A DNA stretch of 64,000 nt from Pseudomonadales bacterium (GTDB taxonomy: Bacteria > Pseudomonadota > Gammaproteobacteria > Pseudomonadales > UBA5518): positions 124,001 through 188,000 of the forward strand of contig JACKOP010000001.1 in NCBI GenBank assembly GCA_024234165.1. Direction: 5' to 3'. Position 1 is the first letter of the stretch, and each line of letters starts with the position of its first letter. The notes below the pieces were generated by a model, which saw only the letters and a program-made list of their open reading frames with translations, ran no database searches and had not been told where the DNA came from. The position numbers and the translations under genes were made by a program. This document shows, in pieces, positions 14,678 through 23,756 of the stretch.

Positions 14678-15586
14678 TCAGTCGACGCCCGCCGCAGGTT
14701 CCGCAGTGACGCCAGCGGCTTCCTGCACCAGCAGATCGATCATCGCGTGTGCCGCGCTCGACAGCGTGCGCTCGCGATGCACCACATAGCCGAGACGCCG
14801 CTGCAAACGTGTACCGGGCAGCTCCAGCGCCACCAGTTCCGCAGTGCGCATGCTGTCGGGCAGCACGGTCCAGCCCAGCCCGATCGTCGTGAGCATGCGC
14901 AGTGTCTCGAGGTAGTTGGTCGACATGCTGGCTTCGAGCCGTATGCCGCTGGCGGTGAACAGCTCCTGCAGGATCTGTCCGGTGTAAGTGCCGGTACCCG
15001 GCAGCACGGCCGGATGATTCGCGAGTTCCGCGATGCTGGTGCGTCGGCGAGCCGCCAGCGGGTGATCGCGAGCGACCATCACCGACAGCGGATCGGACCA
15101 GATCATGCGCGACTCCAGACGCTCCGAGGCTTCGACGGGCGCCAGCGTGATCACGGCCAGTTCGTGCTCGCCGTGAGCGACGGCGTCGTGGGCCTTTTCC
15201 GAATCCATGAATTCGATCGCGAGCCGCACCAGCGGGTAGCGACGCACGAAGGCGCGCAGCACCGGCGGCAGCCGGTGCAGGCCGATGTGATGGCTGGTCG
15301 CGAGCGTGAGCGGTCCGCTGACGGTTCCCGACAGATCACGGATCGCCCGTTCGGTGTCCTCGATCTCGTGGACGATGCGCTGCGCGCGCGGCAACAGGCG
15401 TCGCCCACCTTCGGTCAGCGATACGTGACGGCCGATGCGATCGAAGAGTCGTACGCCGAGGCGTGTCTCGAGCAGCGCAATCCGCTTGCTGATCGCCGGT
15501 TGGGTGAGGTGAAGGCGCTCGGCAGCCAGCGAAAACGACTCGCTCGCAGCAACTGCAAGGAAGGCACGCAACAGTTCGGTGTCCAT
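14678..15586 (-). CDS. LysR family transcriptional regulator, divergent to leuC
   Basis: The 302-residue product starts MDTELLRAFLAVAASESFSL and has the LysR helix-turn-helix (LAAERLHLTQPAISKRIALL), followed by an effector domain with LTLATSHHIGLHRLPPVLRA. I chose ATG 15586 because it begins the canonical LysR N-terminus. It is divergently transcribed from leuC with about 105 bp between. A LysR gene at this position is also found in Pseudomonas. It may respond to an intermediate of leucine synthesis, but no effector is known to me. The intergenic region holds AT-rich dyads that could be its operator. Confidence 0.85.
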   Translation of the reverse strand: MDTELLRAFLAVAASESFSLAAERLHLTQPAISKRIALLETRLGVRLFDRIGRHVSLTEGGRRLLPRAQRIVHEIEDTERAIRDLSGTVSGPLTLATSHHIGLHRLPPVLRAFVRRYPLVRLAIEFMDSEKAHDAVAHGEHELAVITLAPVEASERLESRMIWSDPLSVMVARDHPLAARRRTSIAELANHPAVLPGTGTYTGQILQELFTASGIRLEASMSTNYLETLRMLTTIGLGWTVLPDSMRTAELVALELPGTRLQRRLGYVVHRERTLSSAAHAMIDLLVQEAAGVTAEPAAGVD

Positions 15587-15626
15587 CGAATGACAATATG
15601 GAATCCAATACATGAAAACAATGAAT

Positions 15627-15656
15627 TTGTGTTATTGAAGGCCGTGTTCATACAAT
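15627..15656 (+). promoter_or_regulatory. Probable leuC promoter
   Basis: TTGTGT (15627-15632) and TACAAT (15651-15656) are spaced by 18 bp, 36 bp before the leuC ATG. The surrounding AT-rich region shared with the divergent LysR gene would be the natural place for a LysR operator. Confidence 0.5.
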
Positions 15657-15691
15657 AAACCCGTCAACAGGACCACGCGGAAGAACCATCC

Positions 15692-17116
15692 ATGGCCGGA
15701 CGCACGCTCTACGACAAATTGTGGCAAAGCCACCTCGTGAAGCAACGCGAGGACGGCACTGCGCTTCTGTATATCGATCGCCATCTGATCCACGAAGTCA
15801 CTTCGCCGCAGGCCTTCGAAGGGCTGGTGCTCGCAGGGCGCCGTCCGTGGCGCACCGGAGCCAACCTGGCGGTGCCCGACCACAACGTCTCGACCGACCC
15901 GGTCGAGCGCAAGGGTGGCTACGCTGCAATGAAGGACCAGGTGTCACGCATCCAGTTGCAGACACTCGACGACAACTGCGAACGCTTCGGTATCAGGGAG
16001 ATTCCGCTCGCCGACCGTCGCCAGGGAATCGTGCACGTGGTGGGACCGGAGACCGGAGCGGTACTGCCGGGAATGACCGTGGTGTGCGGCGATTCGCATA
16101 CATCGACGCACGGCGCCTTCGGCTGTCTTGCGCACGGCATCGGCACCAGCGAAGTCGAACACGTACTGGCGACGCAATGCCTGGTCACGCGCAAGATGAA
16201 GAACATGTTGGTGCGCATCGACGGGCAACTCGGCCCCGGTGTCACGGCGAAGGATCTGGTACTTGCCGTGATCGGACGTATCGGTACTGCTGGCGGAACC
16301 GGTCATGCGCTCGAGTTCGGCGGCGAGGCGGTGCGCGCATTGTCGATGGAAGGGCGGATGACGATCTGCAACATGGCGATAGAGGCCGGTGCGCGGGTGG
16401 GTCTGGTCGGCGTCGACGAGACCACCATCGAATACGTGCGCGGGCGCGAACTCGCACCGCAGGGAGAGATGTTCGAGCGAGCGGCTGCCGCCTGGCGCGA
16501 ACTGGTGAGCGATCCAGACGCTGTGTTCGAGCGCATCGTGGAGCTGCGCGCCGAAGAAATCGAGCCCCAGGTGTCGTGGGGCACGTCTCCCGAGATGGTC
16601 GCACCGGTGTCTGGCCAGGTCCCGGATCCGGCGATGATCGATGATCCCGGCAAGCGGGCGGGAGTCGAACGCGCGCTCGAATACATGGGGCTGGCGCCAG
16701 GCATCCGCATCGACGAGATCCGGCTCGACCGGGTGTTCATCGGCTCCTGCACCAATGCGCGCATCGAGGATCTGCGCGCTGCGGCTGCGGTGGTGCAGGG
16801 GAGGCGCAAGGCCGACAACATCAAGCAGGCGATGGTCGTGCCAGGCTCCGGGCAGGTCAAGGCGCAGGCCGAGGCCGAAGGTCTCGATCGGGTGTTTCTC
16901 GAGGCGGGATTCGAGTGGCGCGAGCCGGGGTGTTCGATGTGCCTGGCGATGAACGCAGACAAGCTGCTTCCGGGCGAACATTGCGCATCGACCTCGAACC
17001 GTAATTTCGAGGGACGTCAGGGGCATGGTGGGCGCACCCACCTGGTGAGTCCGGCAATGGCGGCAGCGGCTGCCGTCGCGGGCCATTTCGTCGACGTGCG
17101 CCGGATGGCGAGCTGA
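15692..17116 (+). CDS. leuC: 3-isopropylmalate dehydratase large subunit
   Basis: This 474-residue protein is the catalytic large subunit of isopropylmalate isomerase, which converts 2- to 3-isopropylmalate in leucine synthesis with LeuD. Hallmarks are VCGDSHTSTHGAFG, FIGSCTNARIEDLR and GCSMCLAMN, which hold the cysteines of the 4Fe-4S cluster. Length fits the bacterial family. The start at ATG 15692 begins MAGRTLYDKLWQSH, a canonical N-terminus. leuD follows after 14 bp, and leuB next, so leuCDB form one operon. Cytoplasmic. Confidence 0.97.
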   Translation: MAGRTLYDKLWQSHLVKQREDGTALLYIDRHLIHEVTSPQAFEGLVLAGRRPWRTGANLAVPDHNVSTDPVERKGGYAAMKDQVSRIQLQTLDDNCERFGIREIPLADRRQGIVHVVGPETGAVLPGMTVVCGDSHTSTHGAFGCLAHGIGTSEVEHVLATQCLVTRKMKNMLVRIDGQLGPGVTAKDLVLAVIGRIGTAGGTGHALEFGGEAVRALSMEGRMTICNMAIEAGARVGLVGVDETTIEYVRGRELAPQGEMFERAAAAWRELVSDPDAVFERIVELRAEEIEPQVSWGTSPEMVAPVSGQVPDPAMIDDPGKRAGVERALEYMGLAPGIRIDEIRLDRVFIGSCTNARIEDLRAAAAVVQGRRKADNIKQAMVVPGSGQVKAQAEAEGLDRVFLEAGFEWREPGCSMCLAMNADKLLPGEHCASTSNRNFEGRQGHGGRTHLVSPAMAAAAAVAGHFVDVRRMAS

Positions 17117-17130
17117 TCAGGAGGTTCATG

Positions 17131-17778
17131 ATGCGTGCATTTACCGTCCACACCGGGATCGTCGCGCCGCTCGATCGCGCCAACGTCGATACCGACCTGA
17201 TCATTCCGAAGCAGTTCCTGAAGTCGATCCGTCGCAGCGGCTTCGGCCCGAACCTGTTCGACGGGCTGCGCTACCTCGACGAAGGGGTGCCCGATGGCGA
17301 CTGCAGCCAGCGACCGTTGAATCCGGACTTTGTGTTGAACCGGCCACGCTACAGCGCAGCGAGTGTATTGCTGACACGGCAGAACTTCGGTTGCGGTTCG
17401 AGTCGCGAACACGCGCCCTGGGCGCTCGCCGATTACGGGTTCCGGGTAGTCATCGCGCCGAGTTTCGCGGATATTTTCTTCAATAATTGCTTTCAGAATG
17501 GTTTGTTACCCATTGTTTTAAAATATGAAGTAATAGACAGGCTTTTCTGTGAGGTGGCAGAGCAGGAAGGGTATGCGGTAACCGTCGACCTGCCGCAGCA
17601 GGAGGTGCGCACACCGGGCGGAGAGCGGCTCGGCTTCGAGATCGGCGCCTTTCGCAAGTACTGCCTGCTGAACGGGCTCGACGATATCGGACTCACATTG
17701 CAGGAAACCGATGCGATCCGTGCGTTCGAGCGACGCCACCGGGAACAGGCGCCGTGGCTGTGTGATGCTCGGGTTTGA
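17131..17778 (+). CDS. leuD: 3-isopropylmalate dehydratase small subunit
   Basis: The 215-residue small subunit completes isopropylmalate isomerase with LeuC. It shows VDTDLIIPKQFLKSI, FGCGSSREHAPWALADYGF and FADIFFNNCFQNGLLPI, all typical of LeuD. Two ATG codons are adjacent; AGGAGG at 17119-17124 fits ATG 17131 better than 17128. One oddity is codon use from about 17465 to 17560. It shifts abruptly to AT-rich codons (TTA, ATA, AGG, AAT) while the protein stays conserved. The rest of the gene is GC-rich. Confidence 0.96.
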   Translation: MRAFTVHTGIVAPLDRANVDTDLIIPKQFLKSIRRSGFGPNLFDGLRYLDEGVPDGDCSQRPLNPDFVLNRPRYSAASVLLTRQNFGCGSSREHAPWALADYGFRVVIAPSFADIFFNNCFQNGLLPIVLKYEVIDRLFCEVAEQEGYAVTVDLPQQEVRTPGGERLGFEIGAFRKYCLLNGLDDIGLTLQETDAIRAFERRHREQAPWLCDARV

Positions 17779-17811
17779 ATTCAAGATATCAACTCATGAA
17801 ACACGTTTAAC

Positions 17812-18891
17812 ATGATGAATATTCTCGTTTTACCTGGTGATGGAATCGGCCCCGAAGTCACCACGGAAGCCGTACGTGTGTTGCGCGTTGCGGACCAGCG
17901 CTTTGGCCTCGACGTAGAGTTGCAGACCGGGCTCATCGGTGGTGCGGCGATCGACGCGCACGGCACGCCGCTGCCGGATGAGACGCTGGCCGTGGCGCGC
18001 GCAGCCGATGCGATCCTGCTCGGCGCGGTTGGCGGACCGCGCTGGGACAAGCTCGAGCGTGCGCTGCGCCCCGAAAAGGGGTTGCTCGGAATCCGTTCGG
18101 GGCTTGGGCTGTTTGCGAACCTGCGCCCGGCGATCCTCTATCCGCAGCTTGCGGCAGCGTCGGCGCTGAAGGCAGAAGTCGTGGCAGGGCTGGACATCCT
18201 GATCGTGCGCGAACTGACCGGTGGAATCTATTTCGGCGAACCGCGCGGGATCCGTACGCTGCCGAACGGCGAGCGGCAGGGATTCAACACCGATGTGTAC
18301 AGCGAGTCCGAGATCCGCCGGATCGGACGCCTGGCCTTCGAACTGGCGCGCAAGCGCGGCCATCGCGTGTGCTCGGTGGACAAGGCGAACGTGCTCGAGG
18401 TCACGGTGCTGTGGCGTGAGGTGATGGAGCAGCTCGCTCCCGAGTTTCCCGACGTGGAGCTGTCGCACATGTACGTCGACAACGCGGCGATGCAACTGGT
18501 GCGTGCACCGCGGCAGTTCGACGTGATCGCGACCGGCAATCTGTTCGGCGACATCCTGTCCGATGCGGCCGCGATGCTGACCGGCTCGATCGGCATGCTG
18601 CCGTCGGCGTCGCTGGATGCCAGCGGGAAGGGGATGTACGAACCGGTGCACGGCTCGGCGCCGGATATCGCCGGCCAGCGCAAGGCGAACCCGTTGGCTG
18701 CGGTGCTGTCGGTCGCGATGATGCTGCGCTACACCTTCGCTCACGCCGCGGCGGCGGATGCGATCGAGAAGGCGGTCGGGCGAGTGCTCGACGCGGGGTT
18801 GCGCACGGGCGACATCATGTCGCCGGGGTGCCGGCAGGTGGATACGGTGGAGATGGGCGATGCGCTGTGCGCAGCGTTGCTCCAGGACTGA
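17812..18891 (+). CDS. leuB: 3-isopropylmalate dehydrogenase
   Basis: This 359-residue enzyme oxidatively decarboxylates 3-isopropylmalate with NAD in leucine synthesis. It begins NILVLPGDGIGPEV and carries ELTGGIYFGEPRGI, the DKANVLE segment, DNAAMQLV and NLFGDILSDAAAMLTGS, all characteristic. Two ATG codons are adjacent (17812, 17815), without a strong ribosome site; the short stretch before it is AT-rich like the patch in leuD. It is the third gene of the leu operon, and asd follows after 30 bp. Confidence 0.97.
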   Translation: MMNILVLPGDGIGPEVTTEAVRVLRVADQRFGLDVELQTGLIGGAAIDAHGTPLPDETLAVARAADAILLGAVGGPRWDKLERALRPEKGLLGIRSGLGLFANLRPAILYPQLAAASALKAEVVAGLDILIVRELTGGIYFGEPRGIRTLPNGERQGFNTDVYSESEIRRIGRLAFELARKRGHRVCSVDKANVLEVTVLWREVMEQLAPEFPDVELSHMYVDNAAMQLVRAPRQFDVIATGNLFGDILSDAAAMLTGSIGMLPSASLDASGKGMYEPVHGSAPDIAGQRKANPLAAVLSVAMMLRYTFAHAAAADAIEKAVGRVLDAGLRTGDIMSPGCRQVDTVEMGDALCAALLQD

Positions 18892-18921
18892 TCGGGAACT
18901 TCCAGGGGGAGGGTAGTAGCG

Positions 18922-19944
18922 ATGGCCAGGACTTTTGATGTGGCGGTTGTGGGGGCGACGGGCGCGGTCGGCGAGTGCATGCTTGAGATTCTTGCAGCGC
19001 GCAGGTTCCCGATCGGCAAGGTGTATGCGCTCGCGAGCGAGCGCTCGATCGGGCGCACCGTGAAGTTCGGGCGCCAGGAACTCGAAGTCGAGAACCTGGC
19101 CGATTTCGACTTCGCCAAGGTCCAGATCGGGCTGTTTTCGCCCGGAGCCAGCGTGTCGGCGATCTACGCACCAAAGGCGGGCAAGGCGGGCTGCGTGGTG
19201 ATCGACAATACCTCGCAGTTCCGGTACGACGACGACATTCCGCTGGTCATACCGGAGGTGAACGAGCACGCGATCGCGCAGTATCGCAATCGCAACATCA
19301 TCGCGAATCCGAACTGCAGCACCATCCAGATGCTGGTGGCACTGAAGCCGATCTACGACGCGGTGGGCATCGAGCGCATCAACGTCGCCACGTACCAGGC
19401 GGTCTCCGGTACCGGCAAGGAGGCGATCGAGGAACTGGCGACGCAGACGGCAAACCTGCTGAACGGACGCCCGGTGGAGCCGAAGGTCTACCCGAAGCAG
19501 ATCGCGTTCAACGTGCTGCCGCACATCGATTCCTTCCAGGACAACGGATATACGAAGGAAGAAATGAAGATGGTCTGGGAGACGCGCAAGATCATGGGTG
19601 ACGATTCGATCCAGGTGAATCCCACCTGTGTGCGGGTTCCGGTGTTCTACGGGCACTCCGAGGCCGTGCACATCGAGACGCGTGACAAGATCAGCGCCGT
19701 CGAGGCGCAACGTCTGCTGGCGTCGGCTCCCGGCGTGGTGCTGCTCGACGAACGCAAGCCGGGGGGATACCCGACTCCGGTGGGGGACGCGAGTGGACAG
19801 GATCCGGTCTATGTGGGGCGGGTGCGCGAGGATATTTCGCATCCGCGTGGACTGGACCTGTGGGTGGTATCCGACAACCTGCGCAAAGGGGCGGCACTCA
19901 ACAGCATCCAGATCGCGGAATCCTTGATAGAACGCTGTTTGTGA
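18922..19944 (+). CDS. asd: Aspartate-semialdehyde dehydrogenase
   Basis: The 340-residue enzyme reduces aspartyl phosphate to aspartate semialdehyde, the branch point to lysine, diaminopimelate, threonine and methionine. It has VAVVGATGAVGECMLEIL (NADP loop), NPNCSTIQMLVALKPI with the catalytic Cys, and the later VRVPVFYGHSEAVHIET. AGGGGGAGGG lies about 10 bases before ATG 18922. It sits between leuB and fimV as in Pseudomonas. A small hairpin follows at 19955. Confidence 0.97.
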   Translation: MARTFDVAVVGATGAVGECMLEILAARRFPIGKVYALASERSIGRTVKFGRQELEVENLADFDFAKVQIGLFSPGASVSAIYAPKAGKAGCVVIDNTSQFRYDDDIPLVIPEVNEHAIAQYRNRNIIANPNCSTIQMLVALKPIYDAVGIERINVATYQAVSGTGKEAIEELATQTANLLNGRPVEPKVYPKQIAFNVLPHIDSFQDNGYTKEEMKMVWETRKIMGDDSIQVNPTCVRVPVFYGHSEAVHIETRDKISAVEAQRLLASAPGVVLLDERKPGGYPTPVGDASGQDPVYVGRVREDISHPRGLDLWVVSDNLRKGAALNSIQIAESLIERCL

Positions 19945-19954
19945 CCAATACTCG

Positions 19955-19972
19955 AAGCCGCTATCGGCTTTT
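19955..19972 (+). terminator. Short hairpin with T-run after asd
   Basis: AAGCCG (19955-19960), a CTAT loop, and CGGCTT (19965-19970) run into TTTT (19969-19972). The stem is six pairs, so termination could be partial. Confidence 0.45.
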
Positions 19973-20025
19973 GGGGGAGTCACGCGCCGGCAGCACTCCC
20001 GGAGCGTTCGGATAAAGGATCCTCG

Positions 20026-22233
20026 ATGATAAGGAAGCAGGCAGCATCCGCCATTTTCGCGGCCATCGCGTTGCAGGCGTCGTTTGCGCACGGGCTGGGG
20101 CTCGGCGACATCACGTTGCGCTCCGCGCTCGATCAGCCACTCGATGCCCGTATCCGCTTGCGCGCCGTCGGGGATCTGAGTCCGGCGCAGATCTTCGTGC
20201 ACCTCGGCTCCGACAAGGATTTCGACCAGGCCGGTGTCGACCGCGTGCAGTTCCTCTCCGAGCTGCGCTTCGAGGTCAGCATCGACGGCAACGGCGACGG
20301 GGTGGTGCATGTGACCAGCGATCGCCCCGTGCGCGAACCCTATCTCGACTTCATCGTGGAGGCACGCTGGCCGACCGGTCGCGTACTGCGCGAATACACG
20401 GTGCTGCTGGATCTGCCGATATACACGGATTCGGCCGCTGCTGCGGTGACACCACCGGCGCGTGACGACGGCAGGGTCGAGCGCGGTGACGATGGCGGAC
20501 TGGCGCCCGGGCAAGGCGAGTATCGCGTACGCTCCGGTGACACGCTGTGGCGGATCGCCACGCGTTCGCGCCCGGCCGGAGTGACGGTGCAGCAGATGGT
20601 GAATGCGATTCATCGCGACAACCCCCGGGCATTCATCGGCGGGGACGTGAACCGCATGCTGGCCGGAGTGGTGCTGCGCCTGCCGCAAGGCAGCGATGTG
20701 GGTACCCTGTCGGCAGCGGGCGCAACGCAGCCTGCCGCACCCGTGGCGAAGCCGGTCGAGGCAGCACCTGCCCAGTCAACCGCCCCGGCCGAGCCTGCCG
20801 CGACCGAAGCCCCCGCGACGGAGCCTGCTGACGAAGGTTACCTCGAGATCGCCGGCGACACGGTGGCACCTGCGACGAAACAGGCCGCCGGTGGCGAAAG
20901 CGGCGCACCGGGACCGAACTCGGACGCTGCGGCTGGAGGTGAACTCAGCGCGGTGCATGAAAGCCTGCTCGCAGCAGAGCGTACCAACGAGGAACTGCAG
21001 AATCGCGTCCAGGCACTGGAAGCCCAGGTTGCCGATTTCCAGAAGCTCGCCGAACTGGAGAAGGACAAGGACAAGGACAAGGAGAAAGTGGCTCCTCCCG
21101 CAGCGGCCGAGTCGCCCGGGCTGTTCGACCGGATTTTCAGCAGCACGGCAGCGCTGCTGCTGTTGGCAGTGGCGGTGCTTGCAGCAACGGTGGCCTTCCT
21201 GTTCCGACGCCGGCGCAAGGTGCATGAATTCGTACCGGTTGCGTTTGATGAACCCCGCAAGGTCGATGACCGCCCGGCAAGCATCACACCGGCTGCCGTC
21301 GTGCCGGCAGCGACGACTCTGCCGGTGGCGTCAGCGGCTCCGACTGCAGCTCCGATCGTGGTTCCGGCGGTTACCGAGGCAGCCGAGGCACCGGACCCGA
21401 TAGGCGAGGCCGATATCTACCTCGCGTACGGGCGCCAGGACCGCGCCGAGGAAATTCTGCGCGATGCGCTGCGCGGGCACGTCGATCTGCCCGATGTGCG
21501 ACTGAAGCTGATGGAGATCCTCGCCTCGCGTGGTGACGAGAGCGAATTCCTGCGCCACTACGGCGCGCTCGATGGTAACGCCAAGGCGCACCACGCCGCT
21601 CATTCGATTCTGGAGCAGCATGGTCTGCAGCACTGGGTGGCAGCAGTGGAACCGACCTTGGCGTCGGTCGCGGTCGAGCCGGTGCTGAATCGCGAGCAAC
21701 CATTGAAGATCGATCTGGCAGCGGAGTTGCAGCAGGTTGCGGACACCCTCGGTGGAACCTCAGCGGAACGCGGCACGAGCGAACGTTCATCCCTGCTGCA
21801 GAAGACCGAACAGGTGATCGCACGCGCAGCGGCAGAACTCGACGCTGCCCCCGCGACACTCGATACGACGGTATCTGGCGAACACGATTTTGGTGAATTC
21901 GATCTGTCGCTGGATTTCGATGAGGCGACGCACGAGGGTGGCACGGCGAGCGGTGAGTTGCCGGAGTTCGATCTGCCCCTCGGCGACCTGGAACTCGGTG
22001 GCACGGACAGTGCGCCGCCGGCAGCCACTGTCGCGCCCCGGATCGATGAAGACCTGGGCTTGCTCGCGGGCAGTGACGAGGTCACCACGAAGCTCGACCT
22101 GGCACGGGCCTACATGGACATGGGTGATCTTGAAGGAGCACGCGACATCCTCGACGAGGTCGAGAGCGAGGGGACCGCAAGCCAGCGCGAGGAGGCGACA
22201 GCACTGCTCGCGCGCATCCGCAGCAATTCCTGA
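20026..22233 (+). CDS. fimV: FimV/HubP-type polar scaffold protein with LysM domain
   Basis: The 735-residue protein begins with a signal peptide (SAIFAAIALQASFAHGLG) and the FimV N-terminal domain (LGDITLRSALDQPLDARI). A LysM domain follows at about 165-222 (YRVRSGDTLWRIATRSRP). Then come a Pro/Ala-rich linker, a coiled coil (about 305-355), one membrane segment (about 372-393, ALLLLAVAVLAATVAFLF), an acidic cytoplasmic region and a C-terminal TPR-like FimV motif (KLDLARAYMDMGDLEGARD). FimV organises pole-localised type IV pili, flagella and signalling. It is shorter than P. aeruginosa FimV (about 900 residues). Its position between asd and truA is the conserved one. Confidence 0.9.
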   Translation: MIRKQAASAIFAAIALQASFAHGLGLGDITLRSALDQPLDARIRLRAVGDLSPAQIFVHLGSDKDFDQAGVDRVQFLSELRFEVSIDGNGDGVVHVTSDRPVREPYLDFIVEARWPTGRVLREYTVLLDLPIYTDSAAAAVTPPARDDGRVERGDDGGLAPGQGEYRVRSGDTLWRIATRSRPAGVTVQQMVNAIHRDNPRAFIGGDVNRMLAGVVLRLPQGSDVGTLSAAGATQPAAPVAKPVEAAPAQSTAPAEPAATEAPATEPADEGYLEIAGDTVAPATKQAAGGESGAPGPNSDAAAGGELSAVHESLLAAERTNEELQNRVQALEAQVADFQKLAELEKDKDKDKEKVAPPAAAESPGLFDRIFSSTAALLLLAVAVLAATVAFLFRRRRKVHEFVPVAFDEPRKVDDRPASITPAAVVPAATTLPVASAAPTAAPIVVPAVTEAAEAPDPIGEADIYLAYGRQDRAEEILRDALRGHVDLPDVRLKLMEILASRGDESEFLRHYGALDGNAKAHHAAHSILEQHGLQHWVAAVEPTLASVAVEPVLNREQPLKIDLAAELQQVADTLGGTSAERGTSERSSLLQKTEQVIARAAAELDAAPATLDTTVSGEHDFGEFDLSLDFDEATHEGGTASGELPEFDLPLGDLELGGTDSAPPAATVAPRIDEDLGLLAGSDEVTTKLDLARAYMDMGDLEGARDILDEVESEGTASQREEATALLARIRSNS

Positions 22234-22237
22234 TGTG

Positions 22238-23047
22238 ATGGCACGCCTGGCGCAGCCACAGCGCATCGCGCTCGGTGTCGAATACCACGGTGGCAGCTTC
22301 GCGGGTTGGCAGGCGCAACGCATACCCGGACTGCTGACCGTTCAGGAAACACTGGAGTCCGCGCTGGGACGAGTGGCGGCACACCCGGTGACCACCGTGT
22401 GCGCAGGGCGCACCGACGCCGGAGTCCACGCCAGCGGCCAGGTGGTGCACTTCGATACCGACGCAGCGCGCCCGCTGCGTGCCTGGGTACTCGGTGCCAA
22501 CGCACTGCTGCCACGCAGCGTCAGCGTGCAATGGACGAGAACCGTTGCATCAACGTTTCACGCGCGCTTCTCGGCCGAGTACCGTCGCTATCGCTACCTC
22601 ATTCTCGGCCGTGCGCAGCGCCCGGCACTGCTCGCCGGGGCTGTGTGCCACGAGCGGCGGACACTCGATGCCGATCGCATGCACGAGGCGGCGCAGTGCC
22701 TGCTTGGAGAACGCGACTTCAGCTCGTTCCGTGGTGCGGGCTGCCAGTCGCGTACGCCGATGCGACGCATCGAGCGGATCAGCGTCGAACGCGTGGCTGA
22801 CCTGGTCACGGTCGATGTCACGGCAAATGCCTTTCTGCTGCATATGGTGCGCAACATCGCCGGCTCGCTGCTTGCAATCGGACGCGGCGATCGCCCCGTG
22901 GACTGGCTGGCAGAGGTACTGGCCGCACGCGATCGCAGGCGTGCAGGGGCCACGGCGCCGGCGCAGGGGCTCTATCTGGTCGATGTCGGCTATGCCTCAC
23001 ACTGGGGTCTGCCAGTATCCGTGCAGCCGCCACTGCTGGTGTGCTGA
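22238..23047 (+). CDS. truA: tRNA pseudouridine(38-40) synthase
   Basis: The 269-residue enzyme converts uridines 38-40 of tRNA anticodon stems to pseudouridine. It has VEYHGGSFAGWQAQ, the catalytic loop CAGRTDAGVHASGQVVHF, and the late FLLHMVRNIAGSLL, typical of TruA. ATG 22238 lies five bases after the fimV stop; GTG 22235 is an alternative. Translation is probably coupled to fimV. Confidence 0.95.
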   Translation: MARLAQPQRIALGVEYHGGSFAGWQAQRIPGLLTVQETLESALGRVAAHPVTTVCAGRTDAGVHASGQVVHFDTDAARPLRAWVLGANALLPRSVSVQWTRTVASTFHARFSAEYRRYRYLILGRAQRPALLAGAVCHERRTLDADRMHEAAQCLLGERDFSSFRGAGCQSRTPMRRIERISVERVADLVTVDVTANAFLLHMVRNIAGSLLAIGRGDRPVDWLAEVLAARDRRRAGATAPAQGLYLVDVGYASHWGLPVSVQPPLLVC

Positions 23048-23067
23048 GCCGGCAACTTCGCTTCTGC

Positions 23068-23073
23068 TAGAAT
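23068..23073 (+). promoter_or_regulatory. Possible -10 element for trpF
   Basis: TAGAAT at 23068-23073 lies 35 bp before the trpF GTG. I see no good -35 at the right distance, so this is tentative. Confidence 0.25.
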
Positions 23074-23107
23074 CCGCTCCCCAGTACCATGCCGGAACTG
23101 AACAGCG

Positions 23108-23734
23108 GTGCGAATCCGGGTCAAGATCTGCGGTATAACCCGTGAGCAGGATGCCTTGCTCGCCGCCGAGGCGGGTGCCGATGCGATCGGCTTCGTGCAC
23201 TGGACCCGCAGTCCGCGAGCGGTCGACGTGCAACGCGCGCGCAGCATCCAGGCGCAATTGCCGCCGTTCGTGAGCACTGTTGCGCTGTTCGTCGATCCGA
23301 GTGCCGATGCGGTATGGCAAGTGATCGAAGCCACACGACCCGACCTGCTGCAGTTCCATGGCAACGAGGAGCCTTCGTTCTGCGGTGCATTCGGGGTTCC
23401 GTACATCAAGGCACTGAAGGTCACCGATCGTGCGCCCGACGCAACGGCACTGGGCTATCATGCGCAGGCGCGCGGGTTGCTGCTCGACAGCCACGACCCG
23501 GTGGCTGTCGGCGGAACGGGACGGGCGTTCGACTGGTCGCTGGCCCCGCACGCAACGATGCGCCCGATCGTACTGGCCGGAGGGCTGAACGCTGCCAACG
23601 TCGGGCGTGCGATTGCGATCGTGCGGCCGTGGGCGGTGGATGTGAGCAGTGGCGTCGAGTCGGCGCCGGGAATCAAGGACGAGGCGCGGTTGCGCGCCTT
23701 CATGCAGGCGGTGACATCCGCCAGTGCAGACTGA
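23108..23734 (+). CDS. trpF: Phosphoribosylanthranilate isomerase
   Basis: The 208-residue TIM-barrel enzyme performs the Amadori rearrangement in tryptophan synthesis. It begins RVKICGITREQDALLAAEAG with the catalytic Cys, has FHGNEEPSFC, and ends VDVSSGVESAPGIKDEARL, the phosphate-binding end. The start is GTG 23108. It is not next to other trp genes but between truA and accD, as in Pseudomonas. Confidence 0.96.
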   Translation: MRIRVKICGITREQDALLAAEAGADAIGFVHWTRSPRAVDVQRARSIQAQLPPFVSTVALFVDPSADAVWQVIEATRPDLLQFHGNEEPSFCGAFGVPYIKALKVTDRAPDATALGYHAQARGLLLDSHDPVAVGGTGRAFDWSLAPHATMRPIVLAGGLNAANVGRAIAIVRPWAVDVSSGVESAPGIKDEARLRAFMQAVTSASAD

Positions 23735-23756
23735 TCGACACTACAGGAACCCGACG

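Noticed and set aside
17830..20688. A very long open frame on the minus strand opposite leuB, asd and fimV
   Set aside because: It lies antisense to three clearly conserved genes, its translation is rich in His/Arg/Gln without domains, and such frames are common in GC-rich DNA.
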